Positions 50,861 to 63,362 of a DNA stretch of 64,000 bases are shown here, one piece after another. The stretch spans positions 67,693,776 through 67,757,775 of the forward strand of contig CM031857.1 of assembly GCA_018697195.1 (NCBI GenBank), written 5' to 3'. The notes beneath the pieces are model-generated. The model was given only the letters and a program-made list of their open reading frames with translations. It had not been told where the DNA came from and ran no database searches. Source of the DNA: Certhia americana. Taxonomy: Eukaryota; Chordata; Aves; Passeriformes; Certhiidae. The first letter of the stretch is position 1; the number at the start of each line of letters is the position of its first letter. The position numbers and the translations under genes are program-made.

Positions 50861-51770
50861 ACTTTATGCGTAACATCAGTTTGCAATTCTAGGATTAATT
50901 ATTTTGCAGCTATAGCTTCAGTTTATAGAAGATAATAAATAATTAAAATACAAGAATTTATATATAAGTTGTAGCTCAAGATGTTTTTCAGTTGTTTTAA
51001 TCAAATATTTAAGATAACCCTCTCAATTTAGTGTTTGTCCTCTATTTTAATGTACATCACTTTATATTTAAGCTTTTCAAAGTACCCCAGTCCTTACATG
51101 TATATATAGGATGTAACCTGAAATAAAATAAGAAACTAATCTGCTTCAGCTATGACAGCTACATTGTGTTTTCTGTGAAAATTTTGAAGGGTTTTAGGCA
51201 ACAACAACAATCCATACAGGGCTTGAAAAATCATGGGGTTGTTTCTTCTTCTAAATTTCATGGCTTAATGAAAGCGGTTTAAGCACAAAGAATCCAACTT
51301 CTTCTATAGAAGTTACTCCTGCTGGTCAATACCGTGCTTTGCACTAGATTATTTTCACATCACATCGATCTATTAAATCTGTTATTAAAACAATACTGTT
51401 GCATCTCCCTAGGAATGGTGAGGCAGAGAAAAAGGCAATAGTTCTGTGTGTACTGCTTGACTGAACATTGCTTTCTTTCTGGTATTTTGGCTTAATTCAA
51501 AGGAGTTGTAATAAATTGTTAGCAACAGTGAAGTTTAATACAATATTATTGTTTGAACGTCAACTTGGAAAATGCCTTTTCTGCGAGCTATTAGAGTTCT
51601 CAGATAAGAATGCACTACATTTATATAATTTCAGCTTCTATTCTCTACCTTTCGTGATACTGAGATATCAGTACACAGGGCAAAATGTTACTCCATCTTT
51701 TAATTTGATTGAAAATGGATTTAAAAAAAATTAGAGTGTGTATTATAAATAATTCCTGTGTTTCTGATAG

Positions 51771-51839
51771 AATTCCAGCCAGAAGTGATATTGATGAAAT
51801 TAATAAGTCCCCAACTCTGAACCATAAGCAAAACAACAG
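51771..51839 (+). CDS. SCEL: SCEL exon 6
   Basis: 69 bases. The acceptor is GTTTCTGATAG|AATTCC and the donor AACAG|GTATGA. It reads IPARSDIDEINKSPTL followed by NHKQNNR. The final TL(N/D)....NR agrees with the sciellin module that follows DDTLDR. The polypyrimidine tract is short. Phase 2 in and out. Confidence 0.88.
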
Positions 51840-53543
51840 GTATGAATTTCAGAAATGTTATCATCTAAGAATTATTTATGATAATTTATCATGTGTCATT
51901 TATCATGCATTATCATCTAAGTGTTATATATTACCATAACTTTGGAATTCATGTACATACCAAGATTATACAGAGAAATTATTTGAATGGCACATGGCCG
52001 GGTATAGGCTTCATTTGACCACCTGACCTCTGGAATATAGACATCTATATCTAAATTATGATAGACTCTTTTTATAGTTGATGGGGAGTAAAAAAAATAT
52101 TTTCATTAGAATAAGAATAATTTTTCCTTAAAAAAGCCTATTTCTCCACACAGTCTAAAAGGGAGACCAGCTCAGATTACACATTTACTCAGCATAATGA
52201 TTATTTAATAATTGCAGTATTTTAAATACAAAACCAAAGAAAGTATAAGAGTATTTTGGAAAATGTGGATATGTCCTAGAGCTCTAGATTTCTCTGCATA
52301 AAATCTACCAAATAAAATACATAATTCTGAGGAAGAATAATGAAAAAAATTCTATTTAATGCTTTCAGTGGAAAATGCCATTGTACACTGCTAGTGGAAA
52401 ACTTGAGTGCCAAAACATAAAAAGTAGTTTTTTGAAAAGCTAGCTGATTTTTCCAGTTGAAACCTTTTCTTTGTCAGAATGCCAGGCTTTTGATTAAATC
52501 AGTTTTAATTTAAAAGAAGTTAGCACAGGATTGTTGATATGTTACTTGAAATGTTGTTATGATTCAGAGGTGGCCACTCTATACATGTCATATAATTCCA
52601 CAACACTGAGAAATTATTATCTAAAAACCTTACACCTATTACCTGATTGAAATTTTCATTTGAGAAAAGAAAATCAGAAGAGCTCAGCCACCATGCTTGT
52701 AAATGCAAAAGGACAAATTCATCGCTTTGTGTCTTCATCAATGTCAGTAGGGTTCTGCCAGTAATAAATTACAGAGAACATAGTTGCTAGAGAGCACAGC
52801 AATTAAAAGTCATCTTGTGGAGAGTTGAGATATTACTCGAAGAGCAAATCAGTATTCTGGCATTTAAAGTTCAACTGAGGTCACTCTTTCAAATTATAAT
52901 TTTGCACCATTATGTTGTAAATCATGGTGATGATGACACATGAAGCATCATATAAATTGGATTTCAGGGGTTTTTTTTAGAGAGGATTTTTTAAAAGACC
53001 AATAATTAATTCTGACTTGGGATTTAAGAGAGACTTAAATTGTATATATTTTTTCCTGCCAGAGGACAAAATGATTTGTAAAGCACCATTCTTCAATTAC
53101 TCTTATTATGAATTGTCAATTACTATCATTAGGAATTGCAGAGAATAAGATAATAGCTTTTTGATAAATTTTATGAGAAATCTCTGGCTTGGATTTTATA
53201 TAGGCTAGTTGTACAAACATATAAGATAAAATTCTAATTGAACAAGAAACAAAATTTAAAGTAAGAAAACTAAAGGTATTATTATTATAATGTTTGGAGA
53301 CTAAAGTGTAGGTATAGAAGTCAAGATTTTAAGAAGTTAGAAATTACTTTGGATATCAAGTCTAAACATCAGAACCCCTTAAGGTCTCCCACATCTTGTG
53401 TCCTTTGAGGTACATAAACTCAGTTATAGCATTTACCGTACACATTCGTATAATTCTGATAGCAGAAATATAACTTTTTTTATTTTATAATTTTAATTAT
53501 ATTCTTTCTGAAGATTAACTCACTAAGTATATTTCCTTAACAG
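51840..53543 (+). other. SCEL: SCEL intron 6
   Basis: 1704 bases, AT-rich. As I recall, human sciellin has an extra module (SMSMFRSLEV-like) between the residues matching exons 6 and 7. I did not find a counterpart here, so the bird gene may lack it or it may have diverged beyond recognition. Confidence 0.8.
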
Positions 53544-53609
53544 ACAATCTTGGACTCCTAACGCAGCATCCACAAACACTGCAGTCACATCTCCAATCAA
53601 GAAAAAGAG
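53544..53609 (+). CDS. SCEL: SCEL exon 7, first QSW module
   Basis: 66 bases. The acceptor is ATTTCCTTAACAG|ACAATC and the donor AAGAG|GTATTC. With carried bases it reads QSWTPNAASTNTAVTSPIKK followed by KR. A similar N-T-S-N-T/TTPVKKKR segment exists in human sciellin as I recall it. It has the same length and phase as exon 8 and shares its QSW start and basic end. Confidence 0.92.
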
Positions 53610-54796
53610 GTATTCATTGCCACCACTGCTTGTTTGCCAGAGGGTACATAGCACTGTGTTAAGCCCCAGTAATGTATCACAATTACATTAAAAAATTAAT
53701 TTTTAACTCCCTCCTCCAGCACATTCAAACTCCTCAGCAAGCTTCAAGAATTAAACTTTTACACTCACTGTTTTTTTTCCAGGGGATTTAGAAGTTTTAT
53801 CTCTGTAGAGCCAGTTTTGTGAGCCTGGTGGACACGGCACAAAGGGTACTAACTCTTGGCTGCAGCCCCTAACTCAACTGGTGTACTTATTTTCAGTGTC
53901 CAGTTTTAAAACATTGTAGTTCACTGTAATTGTGAAATATCTGTTACCAAACTTGACCCTGTGCTGTTGCAGTGCATGATTCACATAGTTTTCTGAATGA
54001 TACACAGCTACCTTTAAAAATCTGGATTTCAGAGAGCATTATTTAGGCAAGAATAAAAACAGGGTGTAGAATTAAATACATTTTTAATTTAAAACGTACT
54101 GCTGGTGATAGCCATAGTTTTCTGCATCCTTCCCAGATGCAAATTCTGTTCATTCATGATTTTCTATTTCATATTTAACACATAAAAATGTGATCAGTAG
54201 AATAATGAATGTAGAAATGCAAATGTCATCGTATTTATATTCAGTCCTGTTTGGTGTAAGTTTATGGTGTTTTCAGTCCAGTAGTTCTCTTCAGGCTCTT
54301 GGAAGATATTGAAGGCCATCAATGAATTGCACTGCTTCTGGTATTATTGTTTTTACCTCACAAACAATTGCTGGATTGATAGTTTTGAGGGTAAAAAAGA
54401 AACAAACAAAACAGGAACTGAAAGTGCTTGTGCTGTTTATGTGACCTCTAACAGCCTGATTGTTGTTTCTTGCTACTTGGCACTCTTTGTGCATTTTATC
54501 TGGTTGCCCTTTCCATGAATGATCCTTTCATTTGTACCACTTGAATTGCAGAAAAAAACACCTAGAGTCACAGAATATATTTTTCACAATAAATAAAATT
54601 ACTGTATAATTTCCTATTCCATTCAGTTTTCTGTAAATATGTTCTAAAAATATCAACATGAAGTCTTTAAAAATACTGATAATTTAAGTAAAGTTCCAGG
54701 TATTTTTATATCACTTCTATTGTAACATTCACAGTATGCTGTTCAGGCCCAGAGCATTAAACTCATACTGAAAAAATTATTTATTAAAATTTACAG
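53610..54796 (+). other. SCEL: SCEL intron 7
   Basis: 1187 bases of AT-rich sequence between the two QSW exons. An open frame at 54309-54518 resembles nothing known. No repeat recognised. Confidence 0.85.
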
Positions 54797-54862
54797 GCAA
54801 TCTTGGATGCCTCCCCCAGTTTTGAGTAGTAAGACTCCAACAGGAACAGAGGAAAGAAAAAG
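54797..54862 (+). CDS. SCEL: SCEL exon 8, second QSW module
   Basis: 66 bases. The acceptor is AAAATTTACAG|GCAATC and the donor AAAAG|GTGTGT. It reads QSWMPPPVLSSKTPTGTEER followed by KR. This corresponds to the proline-rich QSWFPPPPP...TGTRRR segment of human sciellin. The basic end and QSW start match exon 7. Phase 2 in and out. Confidence 0.93.
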
Positions 54863-56925
54863 GTGTGTATCAGTGATTGCTGGTTATTACAAGTAACTCT
54901 TGGCTAAAGCTAATTTTGGGAGCAAGAAAGCAGGGCAGTTCTTTGATGGGATGAGTTTGATGCAGAAGATGACATGCAAAGAAAAAGCACTAAGTAGTTT
55001 TTTTGCCTCTTGGCAGCCTGATGCCCAGCATTGACTGGGGCCTGAGTATATGAAGTGTCAGCAACTTGAAGTTATGTGAGTGCTCCCAAAATTTTTCAAT
55101 TATGCCTGCAAGTCTTTCTTTCACTTAGGACTATTCCAATTAATTCACCTTAAGGCAAATGTGCTGTAGAGAGATCTGCCATAAGGGCAGGGATCTGTTG
55201 GTGCCATTTGGGTTCACAGTCACGGGCTCACCCCTGTGACTTTTGGGTAACAGTATGAACAAAACCTCAAAATCTACTAAGTGCCCTGTCAGCAAAGTAT
55301 CCAAGAACAAACAATCAGACGAAAGTCACCTGCAGATGAATGTTTGATATTTATTTCTGAATTTGAGGTTCTTTTCTGGCAGAATAGAAAGAGAACAGGG
55401 AATGTTTCTTGTGCTCTTATCTAAAAGTAGAATATGGATGGTTTAAAACATTCAAAAATAAACCTTCGTGATATTCTTTGCTTGTGTCCACTATTTGCTG
55501 CAGCATGGCCTTTTGCTTCCCTAGTTTTAATCTGGGAAACTTCCAACATGAGTCTCACGGGCAGCAATGATGAAAATTAAATGAAACAGAAATGAATAGA
55601 TACACTGTAATGTTAGATATAAACCTTGGTAGACTATTGCCCAAGGAGTTTATCAAATGTCTGGCACTGGAAGACTCAAAACCAAGTTTAGCAGTTATTT
55701 TTAATCTTATTCTGTGTTTACTACCCTCTATCTGTTTGGCCATGATTCAAAGTCACTCTCCACCCAGCAGAAAGATGGCTCATAGATGTTAAAATCTATT
55801 TTCTTTGAAGTCAGTCCTTACTAGATCATGCGCCAACTCATGATTCTCATGCGTTCTCAATGCGCCAACTGAGAAAAATTTATTTGGCTTCATTTCAACA
55901 TCTTGCTAAGATCATGGTAATTGTGAAAGCATAGGATAATGCTCTATATGGCATCCACCCAGCTTCCAATAGCAAGCTGGAATTCTTGTATTTTTCTCAA
56001 CACTAGCTATCCAGTTACTCCTCCAGTCTCACAGTTCAAAGACTGAAAACAAGCATATTCTTTCTGAAACTTTCATGGCCCTTCCTGGATCCTCTAACAA
56101 TGCTGCCATCACAAACAGCTGGTAAAAAAGTGATAGGCATTTAATGAATACTCAGTTCAGTTTTTAAAAGTGGTTTGAAGATGCAAAAGCTATTTCAAAT
56201 TGTGAATGTTACAATAACTAAAATAAGTTATCAAAGGAAAGACTTCTACTTGCCTGTGAGTTTCAGAAAATAAAGTGTCATGCATAGATGCTAATAAGCA
56301 CAGTTTCTAAAGGTCACAATCAGTCTTAAAGACTGAGCAAAGAGCTATGTCAGCTATGTCTTTTCTTCACATTTGGAAATGGCTGACTGCTCTGCTATCC
56401 TCAGGAAGGGAGTCCAGCAATCATGGGTATGTGGGTTCTTTTGATCAGGGTAATTTATGCACTTTTGTGATTCTGAGATGTAGTTCTAGCCTTTTATAAT
56501 TAAACATGATGTATAAACTTCCAGAGCTCTTTGCCTCAGTTCCAGCTGATTAAACACACTTTACAGAACACTTGAAAGAAATTGCAGTTGGAGCTATAAG
56601 TAGCTCACTGTATTTGAGTTTTATGGTTGTGAAAACAAAACACTGTTAATCAAAGTGCTGAAAACAAAACACTGTTAATCAAAGTGATTGACTGGAAAGT
56701 GTTAATTGAAGAATGATTGTCCTAGTGACATAAAGAATATGGTTTGAATTTGACATTATGCTACTTGAGTTAAACATTTAATCTACCTTTAAAAAAAAAA
56801 AAATTATCTTGGAAGGAAGGGAAAATAAAAGAAATTGCTGTTGATTGATCTAAATCATGCAAAGTGCTTCAATACTAGCATTTTGCTACTTGGTTTCTGA
56901 AATGTTTACTCTTTTTTTTCTCTAG
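54863..56925 (+). other. SCEL: SCEL intron 8
   Basis: 2063 bases, AT-rich. It contains a perfect 29-bp tandem duplication at 56630-56686 and an A13 run at 56791-56803. No additional exon was found. Confidence 0.85.
56630..56686 (+). repeat. Perfect 29-bp tandem duplication
   Basis: The unit beginning TGAAAACAAAACACTGTTAA occurs at 56630-56658 and again at 56659-56686, with the copies identical over 28 bases. It lies in SCEL intron 8, about 240 bases before exon 9. Confidence 0.95.
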
Positions 56926-56958
56926 AACCACTTCAGAAAATCCAGAGGCTCCAACAAC
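56926..56958 (+). CDS. SCEL: SCEL exon 9, 33-base small exon
   Basis: The acceptor is CTCTTTTTTTTCTCTAG|AACC, with an excellent pyrimidine tract, and the donor is AACAAC|GTATGT. It encodes TTSENPEAPT (11 codons with carried bases), rich in T, E and P like the linker parts of sciellin. Phase 2 in and out, so inclusion or skipping would keep the frame. Support is the splice sites and frame, not a recognised residue match. Confidence 0.75.
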
Positions 56959-58249
56959 GTATGTCTTATTTTGCTTCTTAGTAGATTTAGAAATGTAACA
57001 TGCTCCTTTGCATAAACCTCGATTATTATTTTACATTTATTCATGATACAAACACTGTATAATTTACCTGGGAGGGTTCCTCTATAGTTGATGATGCAGA
57101 AATGCATGAAGAAGACTTCCTTCCCTGCAGAAATGCAATTATTTGCATATAGCTTAGGACATTTAATTGGATATTTACCCAAACTGAAAAAATATTAAAC
57201 TGCATGAAACATTAAAAACTGCAGTTTTAGTTCCAAAGTCATATGTGTTGCTAATGCAAATACTCTTTTATATGCAATTGCTGCTCTAAAGTCAGTGAAA
57301 GAGAGAGAGCAAGCTATGCAAAGAAAAAGAAACTGTTAAAGAGTTTGTAAGCAATGTGAAGAAAATGAAATCAAGAAGCTCCGCACATGCAAAAGCTTGT
57401 AATAAAAGGCATTAAGATGAATTGATGCAAAGTAATCTAAACTTGAGTGTCTGCAAAGGTTGCTCTAATTTTAGAAAATAAATAATTCATTAATTACATG
57501 TACATTTCACATGGTCTAAATTAAGAAAATATTACTTAACCAGCCCGCAATTTCATGATTTTAATTAAGACACCTACGCAACTTGTTATGGTTTAGTTGC
57601 CATATAATAGAAAAATTCTTTAAAGAAGCAGGTAACCCTCATCAACTCTATCTGCTGCCTTTTCCTTTTCTTATAATTACTCATCATTTTAGTATTCCTG
57701 TAGTGACCAATTTGATTGTTCACAAAAATAAAAAAAAATAACGAAGTGTAAACATTTATTTATTTAGCTTTTAAAAAATCAGTACTTTTCTAGTTAAATA
57801 AAAGTTTTGTCTTTACTAAAGATATATTAGATAGGAGAAAAGGTTTTTCAAGGTTTTCTTCCTGCTAAAATAATTTTTGAACAGTAAAGAAACTCCACTT
57901 TATTACTATATCCATACTAGCAACATAGTTAGTTTAGGGATATCAGTTTTTTAAAAGGCTCAGTGGATGTGGTAATCTAAGGAACTAAGGCATTAAATTT
58001 CTTTTTTTATATATGTATAATTTTTATACACATATTTTATATATATATATATATATATATACATATATATATAAAATATACTTAAAGAAAAGGCCAGAAA
58101 AATTTCTCAAAGACAACATGTAGTTACAACTCATTGTAGCTACACCCAAAAGAAATAAAATACCTACAATGATAAGCCATTCCAGTGATACAATATGTTT
58201 TCAAATATCTTCTTGTGCCTTAAGTATGTTTTCACCATTCCTGTTGCAG
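56959..58249 (+). other. SCEL: SCEL intron 9
   Basis: 1291 bases, AT-rich. An interrupted (TA)n array lies at 58039-58072. Nothing else recognised. Confidence 0.8.
58039..58072. repeat. Interrupted (TA)n array
   Basis: A TA run at 58039-58061, one CA interruption, then a TA run to 58072. It sits about 180 bases before exon 10 in SCEL intron 9. Confidence 0.9.
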
Positions 58250-58318
58250 GGCTGCCCTTTCAGAACAGGTGACCCCTCAGAAATCAAAGACTGATGTAGA
58301 GAATCAAGCTACAGCAAG
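58250..58318 (+). CDS. SCEL: SCEL exon 10
   Basis: 69 bases. The acceptor is CCATTCCTGTTGCAG|GGCTGCC and the donor GCAAG|GTAAGA, both strong. It reads AALSEQVTPQKSKTDVENQA followed by TAR. Phase 2 in and out, ending on a split Arg codon like most of the earlier modules. It is hydrophilic and rich in Q, K, E and T, in keeping with a transglutaminase substrate. The direct residue match to mammalian sciellin is weak. Confidence 0.8.
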
Positions 58319-58989
58319 GTAAGACAAACAGTATAATCAAAACAATGTTTTCATAAGCATTGATTATTTGGATATTAAGTATTCAATTTGCTTTATTTCT
58401 ATATTTGATAGCTCATTTTGACATGGTCTGTGATTAATGCAGCATTTATCCAGTCCTACCCATTGATCCACAAGTCCAAATTCTGCGTTCCCTCTCACAG
58501 ACTGCTAGGTTATTTCAGCTGTTTCATTTTTTAATCTTTCAGTCTGTCCAGCCTACATCCTAAAAAGCAGCATATGCTTTTTAAGTTGCTGCAAATGTTT
58601 GGAAACTGAAAAATCAGTGTAGTATTGATTATGCAGTGTATATTCTTTGCTCTTCAGACATTATGGGAGAGGTACTAACTGCACTTTACTACATATATCA
58701 AAACACCCCAACCTTTGCACTCTGGTGTTAGCATTTTGAATAGTGAAAACCCAACATTTACGCTTTAGGGTGACAAAATTAGCATGTTTCAACAGATTGG
58801 ATTTGTTTTTGAGGGATGAGTTAGATGGCATATCAACTAATCCTTGAAAGTCTGCAGAATACCATAAAAATTGCTGGTGAAAAAGACACAGACCTTTGTC
58901 TTTTACATTTTTAAATTAAAATTTCAGCAAATCATAAGATTCTGTACTGATAGAGATGTTATTTTTTTCAAAGCAATCAGCAATAACTG

Positions 58990-59133
58990 TCCCATCCCTG
59001 GAAGTGTTATAGGCCAGGTTGGATAGGGCTCTAAGCAACCTGTTCTAGTGGAAGATGCCCAATTAGAACTGGGATTGGAACTGGGTGACTTTTAAGGTCT
59101 CATCCAAATTGAGGACATTCTATGATTCTATAA
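58990..59133 (+). mobile_element. CR1 LINE 3' end
   Basis: Contains GTCCCATCCCTGGAAGTGTT, CCAGGTTGGATAGGGCTCT, AGCAACCTGTTCTAGTGGAA and the tail CATTCTATGATTCTATAA. A 5'-truncated copy of about 145 bases in the SCEL sense orientation. Confidence 0.95.
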
Positions 59134-60451
59134 ACATATAAAAAATTTTACTCTGTGATCTTGACTAGAGTAAAATGCCTGAATATGCAATTACAAAATT
59201 AATTAAATTGGAAATAGATTTCTAGATATGCACTGAGAATTACAATAGCTGATTTGCAGTTTTTATATGGAAATATTAAATGGTGTAGACATTAAAATTC
59301 ATTTAAATTAGCTAATTTTATTTAATTTGATTCATAAAGTTCAGTTTTGTGAGATCTGAAGCTACAGTCTATAATATTTTGAATCCTGTTCCCCTCCCCC
59401 AAAGTCCTAAAAATGTAAAACCAGTACAAAATGACTAAGAAAGCATCCAAAAGATGTCTCACAGTGTAATCCCTAAGAAAGGGAAAAAAAAAAAAAAAGA
59501 AGCAATGTTTCTGTGAACATTTTCCTGTCAACAAATGTGGGAGATCTTAGAGAATTAAATACGCCTAGCATTAACTAGGGAAGTCACATCCATTCTTCAC
59601 TGCTAAGGGCTTGTTAAGGTCTGACTTAATCCTCACCCTCAATCAGTTCACATTCATCATCCCCTGGTTGCTCTCATTACCATACCAAGCTCTGTATTCC
59701 TGTCCCTTCATTGGTGCAGAGATGGAGGAATATTTTACTGGTCTACAAGTTTCTATGGCAACACTGCACTGCTATTTGTGTCAGTATATAAACTGTAAGT
59801 AGTCTGTAATCTTAGTGGGCAAAACTCAGCCCTCTCTACTGCTGCTATAATTCCTTTACATTTGGCTGGTGCTTCAGATGTCATCCATCTGCTGCTGATG
59901 GGTTAGCTTCACAAAACTACAGATTTTTGTTACATTTTTGCTGGCCAAAAAATGCATTAATCAGCTGCCAGCAAAAGTTCTCTTTTTAAAAAAAATGTCA
60001 CATAAATGCTACATTTTTGAAAAAATTGGTTGTGTCACACAGGGTAAGTAAACAGTCACATGAAGAGTATGTATAGTAATATCAATTTGTATTAGAATAC
60101 TGTTTAAATTTGCATCCTTTAGTTACCTATATTTTTACTTGAAATAGAAAGATTTTCAGGTCATACTGTTAAATTCACACTTAATTGATTAATTGTCTGT
60201 CATTCAGGATTCTGAGAGTGATGTTAAAGGAATAAGAAATTAATTTCAGTATAAAATAAGTGGAAAATGGCAACTGACTTTTTAACAAACTATTCAGGGA
60301 TACAGGGAAAATTTTTCAATTTTTCAGAAGGGATTTACCTGAAAAGGATGTCAGATACTCTCTTCTGGCTAAAATTGTAAAAAGAAAAAAGCAATTATTG
60401 CATTGTTTTTAAGGACAACAGCTAGACCAGGCATCCATCTTAAAACACCGA

Positions 60452-60491
60452 GTGCGTGTTTGTGTGTAAATATATATATATATATATATAT
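60452..60491. repeat. Compound GT/TA repeat
   Basis: GTGCGTGTTTGTGTGTAAA followed by (TA)11 ending at 60491. Confidence 0.9.
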
Positions 60492-62037
60492 GTCACATCT
60501 GAAGGCATGGATATATATTCACCTGTTCACCTGTTGGATATGACTAAGAGAATGTAATAGGCATCTCATGATTAGCTTGGGCATTTATAGATACTCTAGG
60601 CAGCATAAGTAGGCTAGGACACAGAAGAAGTGAAAATTACTGCCTAAAAATTGTGCATCTTTCAGAGCATAACAGGTCAAATCAGGTCTCTTGGTATCTC
60701 ATAAATGCAGCAGGAGATGAGCACTACACTGGATATGTGCAGAGACATTTCTCTGATTTCCTCAATGGGCCTTTTATTTGTGGCTTATCAAGTTCTTTTT
60801 GTGCTTTTTTCCACATCAGTGAAGATGCAAGATTCTCACTCTGCCTTTTTCCTTTCTGTAATTGTAGTAACCGTTAAATGCAGGTGTTCAAAACTGGCAT
60901 TTTTTTAAAGAACAATGTTCTGTAGAAAATCACATTAAACCACTTCAAACATTCTGAGGGTGTTTAACACACCTTTAGTCAATCTTTTGTTAATGATTAC
61001 AGTTAGGATACAAAAAAATCTGTGTTTCTATAAAAAGGCATTTGTAATGGGGTTCACATGTATTGAACAACACATCGTTACAGAAAGTAATGGTATTTGG
61101 CATTTACCTGGGCATTTACAAAGTTATTACCACCAAAGAACGCAGAATAATCAAAAACCTGTATTTCCATAAGTTCATAAACTCTGGAAGTAATGAATTT
61201 ATCTTTTATATATTAGAACTAATTCATGTTGGACATATCTGAGGAAAAGCTTTGAGGTGATAGCATCAGGGACGATATCAGAGATTAGAGAGAGATATCA
61301 CTCAGCTCTTAAAGCATCTGTAGTGAGACTGTCTGCTACCAGGGAAAGACTATTAGTCTGTAGGGGCAAAGGGCTTATTGCAGAAACCCTTACATAAAGA
61401 TGTCTTTTTGGTATGCCAGCTACAGAAGTTGTCTTGAAGAAAATATTTCAGCTGCATATCTGTAAGTATGTGGGTGAGAGGACCAATTTCTAGGGAACAG
61501 AAACAAAGGACTAGAATAAATTTGTCTGGCATAATTAAGATAATTCTATATTTTTGCTCCTGTACAAGTTTTTCCCCTAGTGTACAGGGTAACTCACTAT
61601 TACTACTCCTCTCAGGTAGTAAAAAATTCAGACAATGCTGTAAATCTGTGTATACTATGCTCCTTTTAAGAAAACTCCTATTTGACCCAAGATGTTTTCC
61701 CAGTTCTCACTGCAACAGATTGTGAAAGAACAAAACATTAATTACCTGAGCTTAAACTAACTCTTATAATAAGGACTCGCATTGCTGTGTCTATCAACAC
61801 CTGGGTACTTTTAAAAGTGGAAAAATATAAGATACAGGGATTCTATTTTAAAAAGAAAAAATAGTGAATTGTTATTGACTTGGAACTTTCCAAACCAATG
61901 GAATTATAACCATGATGTCAGGTCTCCTAAATGAACATTTATTGACAAAACCTTTCTTGTTCTAGAGCTGTGTGAAGCACAACATTGAAAGAACATGTGC
62001 ATTTTGACACATTGGCTAATTATGTGTTCTCATTAGA

Positions 62038-62180
62038 TTGCCATCCTTGTCAGTGTTCAAGGACAGGTTGGATGGAGCTCTGACCAACTTGGTCTAGTGG
62101 AAGGTGTCCCTGCACACTGCATGGGGTTTGGAAGTGGATAGTCTTTTAGGTCCAACCCAAACCATTCTATGAGTCTGTAA
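62038..62180 (+). mobile_element. CR1 LINE 3' end
   Basis: Contains AGTGTTCAAGGACAGGTTGG, TGGTCTAGTGGAAGGTGTCC, AGGTCCAACCCAAACCATTC and a worn tail TTCTATGAGTCTGTAAG. Truncated at the 5' side, in the SCEL sense orientation. Confidence 0.94.
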
Positions 62181-63318
62181 GATACTCAATTCCAAAGAGC
62201 CACAAGAAATATTCAAAGGAATTATCTTAGGTTGGACTAAAGTTTAGATGGCCAAAATTTAAAGGCATGGCTCCTATATGAATAATTCTTGTATGACTTT
62301 TCCTTTGGAATGTCTTTTATTGGCTTTGACTTTTTAGCTAGACCATCTAGAAACCTCTAAAATATCCTGGAGGATACATGCGTCCCTCAAAAGCTGTTGG
62401 AAGCAAGGATACTGAAACAGAACTCACATGAGCACACCAATAATTCACTAGTTTGTTTTGCTACAATGACACTTGTTTCTTTATGGTAAAGGGAAGTCAC
62501 TTTGCACTTCTTAAATTGTTTTGGATAGTACAAATCAGTATAATAATTTTAATTTTTTTTTTAAATTATTATTATTTTTTTTTTTTATTTTAGCAGGAGG
62601 CCCTTCCAAGTGATGGGCTCCTTCTTTCAATTCTGATAGATTTGGCATTCATTGTAACACTGGTTTGCAGCTTTTTGGCATGTTGATACAAATGATTCAC
62701 TGCTGCACAGCTTCTCTGAAGAGATCCAAGCCCCTTATTCCTAACTGAAATTTTAATACAGCATTTACAGGGTCATACATATCCTTCCAGAAAAATGGAA
62801 TAAGTTGCCTTTTTCCAGTGATCTTTCTCAATCTATCTCCTATAAAACATTCTGATCAACAGCTTCTCCTTCTGTATTTAACTTCAAAATCGTCTGGGAT
62901 AAGCATTAGCATTGTTTTGGCACATTATAAATTGGTTTTCACAGTTGATTGCAGTCTTCTTCTGTCCCCTGACTCTCAGCTGTATGATGAAAGGTCTGAG
63001 CAAGGGCTCCTGGCACTGATTAGTGAGCATAGCAATGTAGAAGGAAATGCACCCTGCTCCAGGATAAATGCCAATCTTCTCTCAAAAAGTTCCTTTATTC
63101 ATCCTCAGTTGTACTTGACAAAAGCTGATACAGTAAAGCAGCCATAACAGCAGATCAAAATTCAGCTGGGCCCAGGATGCTAAACTTTACCCAGTAAGGT
63201 GGCTGACTTGTTTAATGTACTCTAGACCAACTTTTTTATACCAGAGCTGGAAGGCCCACTTGGCAAACGGTTGTTTTTTTACTTCTCCTGTGCTGACATG
63301 AGTAATTAAAAAATGTCA

Positions 63319-63362
63319 TTATGGTTTTAGCCAGACCTCCTTATGGTTTTAGCCAGACCTCC
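63319..63362 (+). repeat. Perfect 22-bp tandem duplication
   Basis: Two adjacent identical copies of a unit beginning TTATGGTTTTAGCCAGACCT, at 63319-63340 and 63341-63362. Confidence 0.95.

Larger units (their letters stand above)
47308..51770 (+). other. SCEL: SCEL intron 5
   Basis: About 4.46 kb including a 260-N gap, so its true length is unknown. It holds an old minus-strand CR1 (about 48085-48650), a (GAAA)n tract with the gap (49585-50195), a CpG-rich patch (about 50560-50860), and a 15-bp perfect tandem pair at 49272-49301. Confidence 0.85.

Noticed and set aside
56041..56134. A TTCATGGCCCTTCCTGGATCC...AACAGCTG stretch that looked exon-like in SCEL intron 8
   Set aside because: It lacks a convincing acceptor and a phase-2 donor, and does not match sciellin.
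58768..58838. Possible SCEL repeat exon containing DELDG after CAACAG
   Set aside because: The frame meets TGA before any GT donor.
60328..60384. Possible SCEL exon after TTTTTCAG at 60327, reading RDLPEKDVRYSLLAKI in the right incoming phase
   Set aside because: No proper donor: the phase-2 end is followed by AAAAAA, and the only GT (60377) is weak and ends in phase 0, unlike every other junction.
62595..62635. Strong-looking acceptor (T-rich tract then TTTTAG) at 62594
   Set aside because: The phase-2 frame reaches a stop (TTC TGA) within 15 codons and no donor precedes it.
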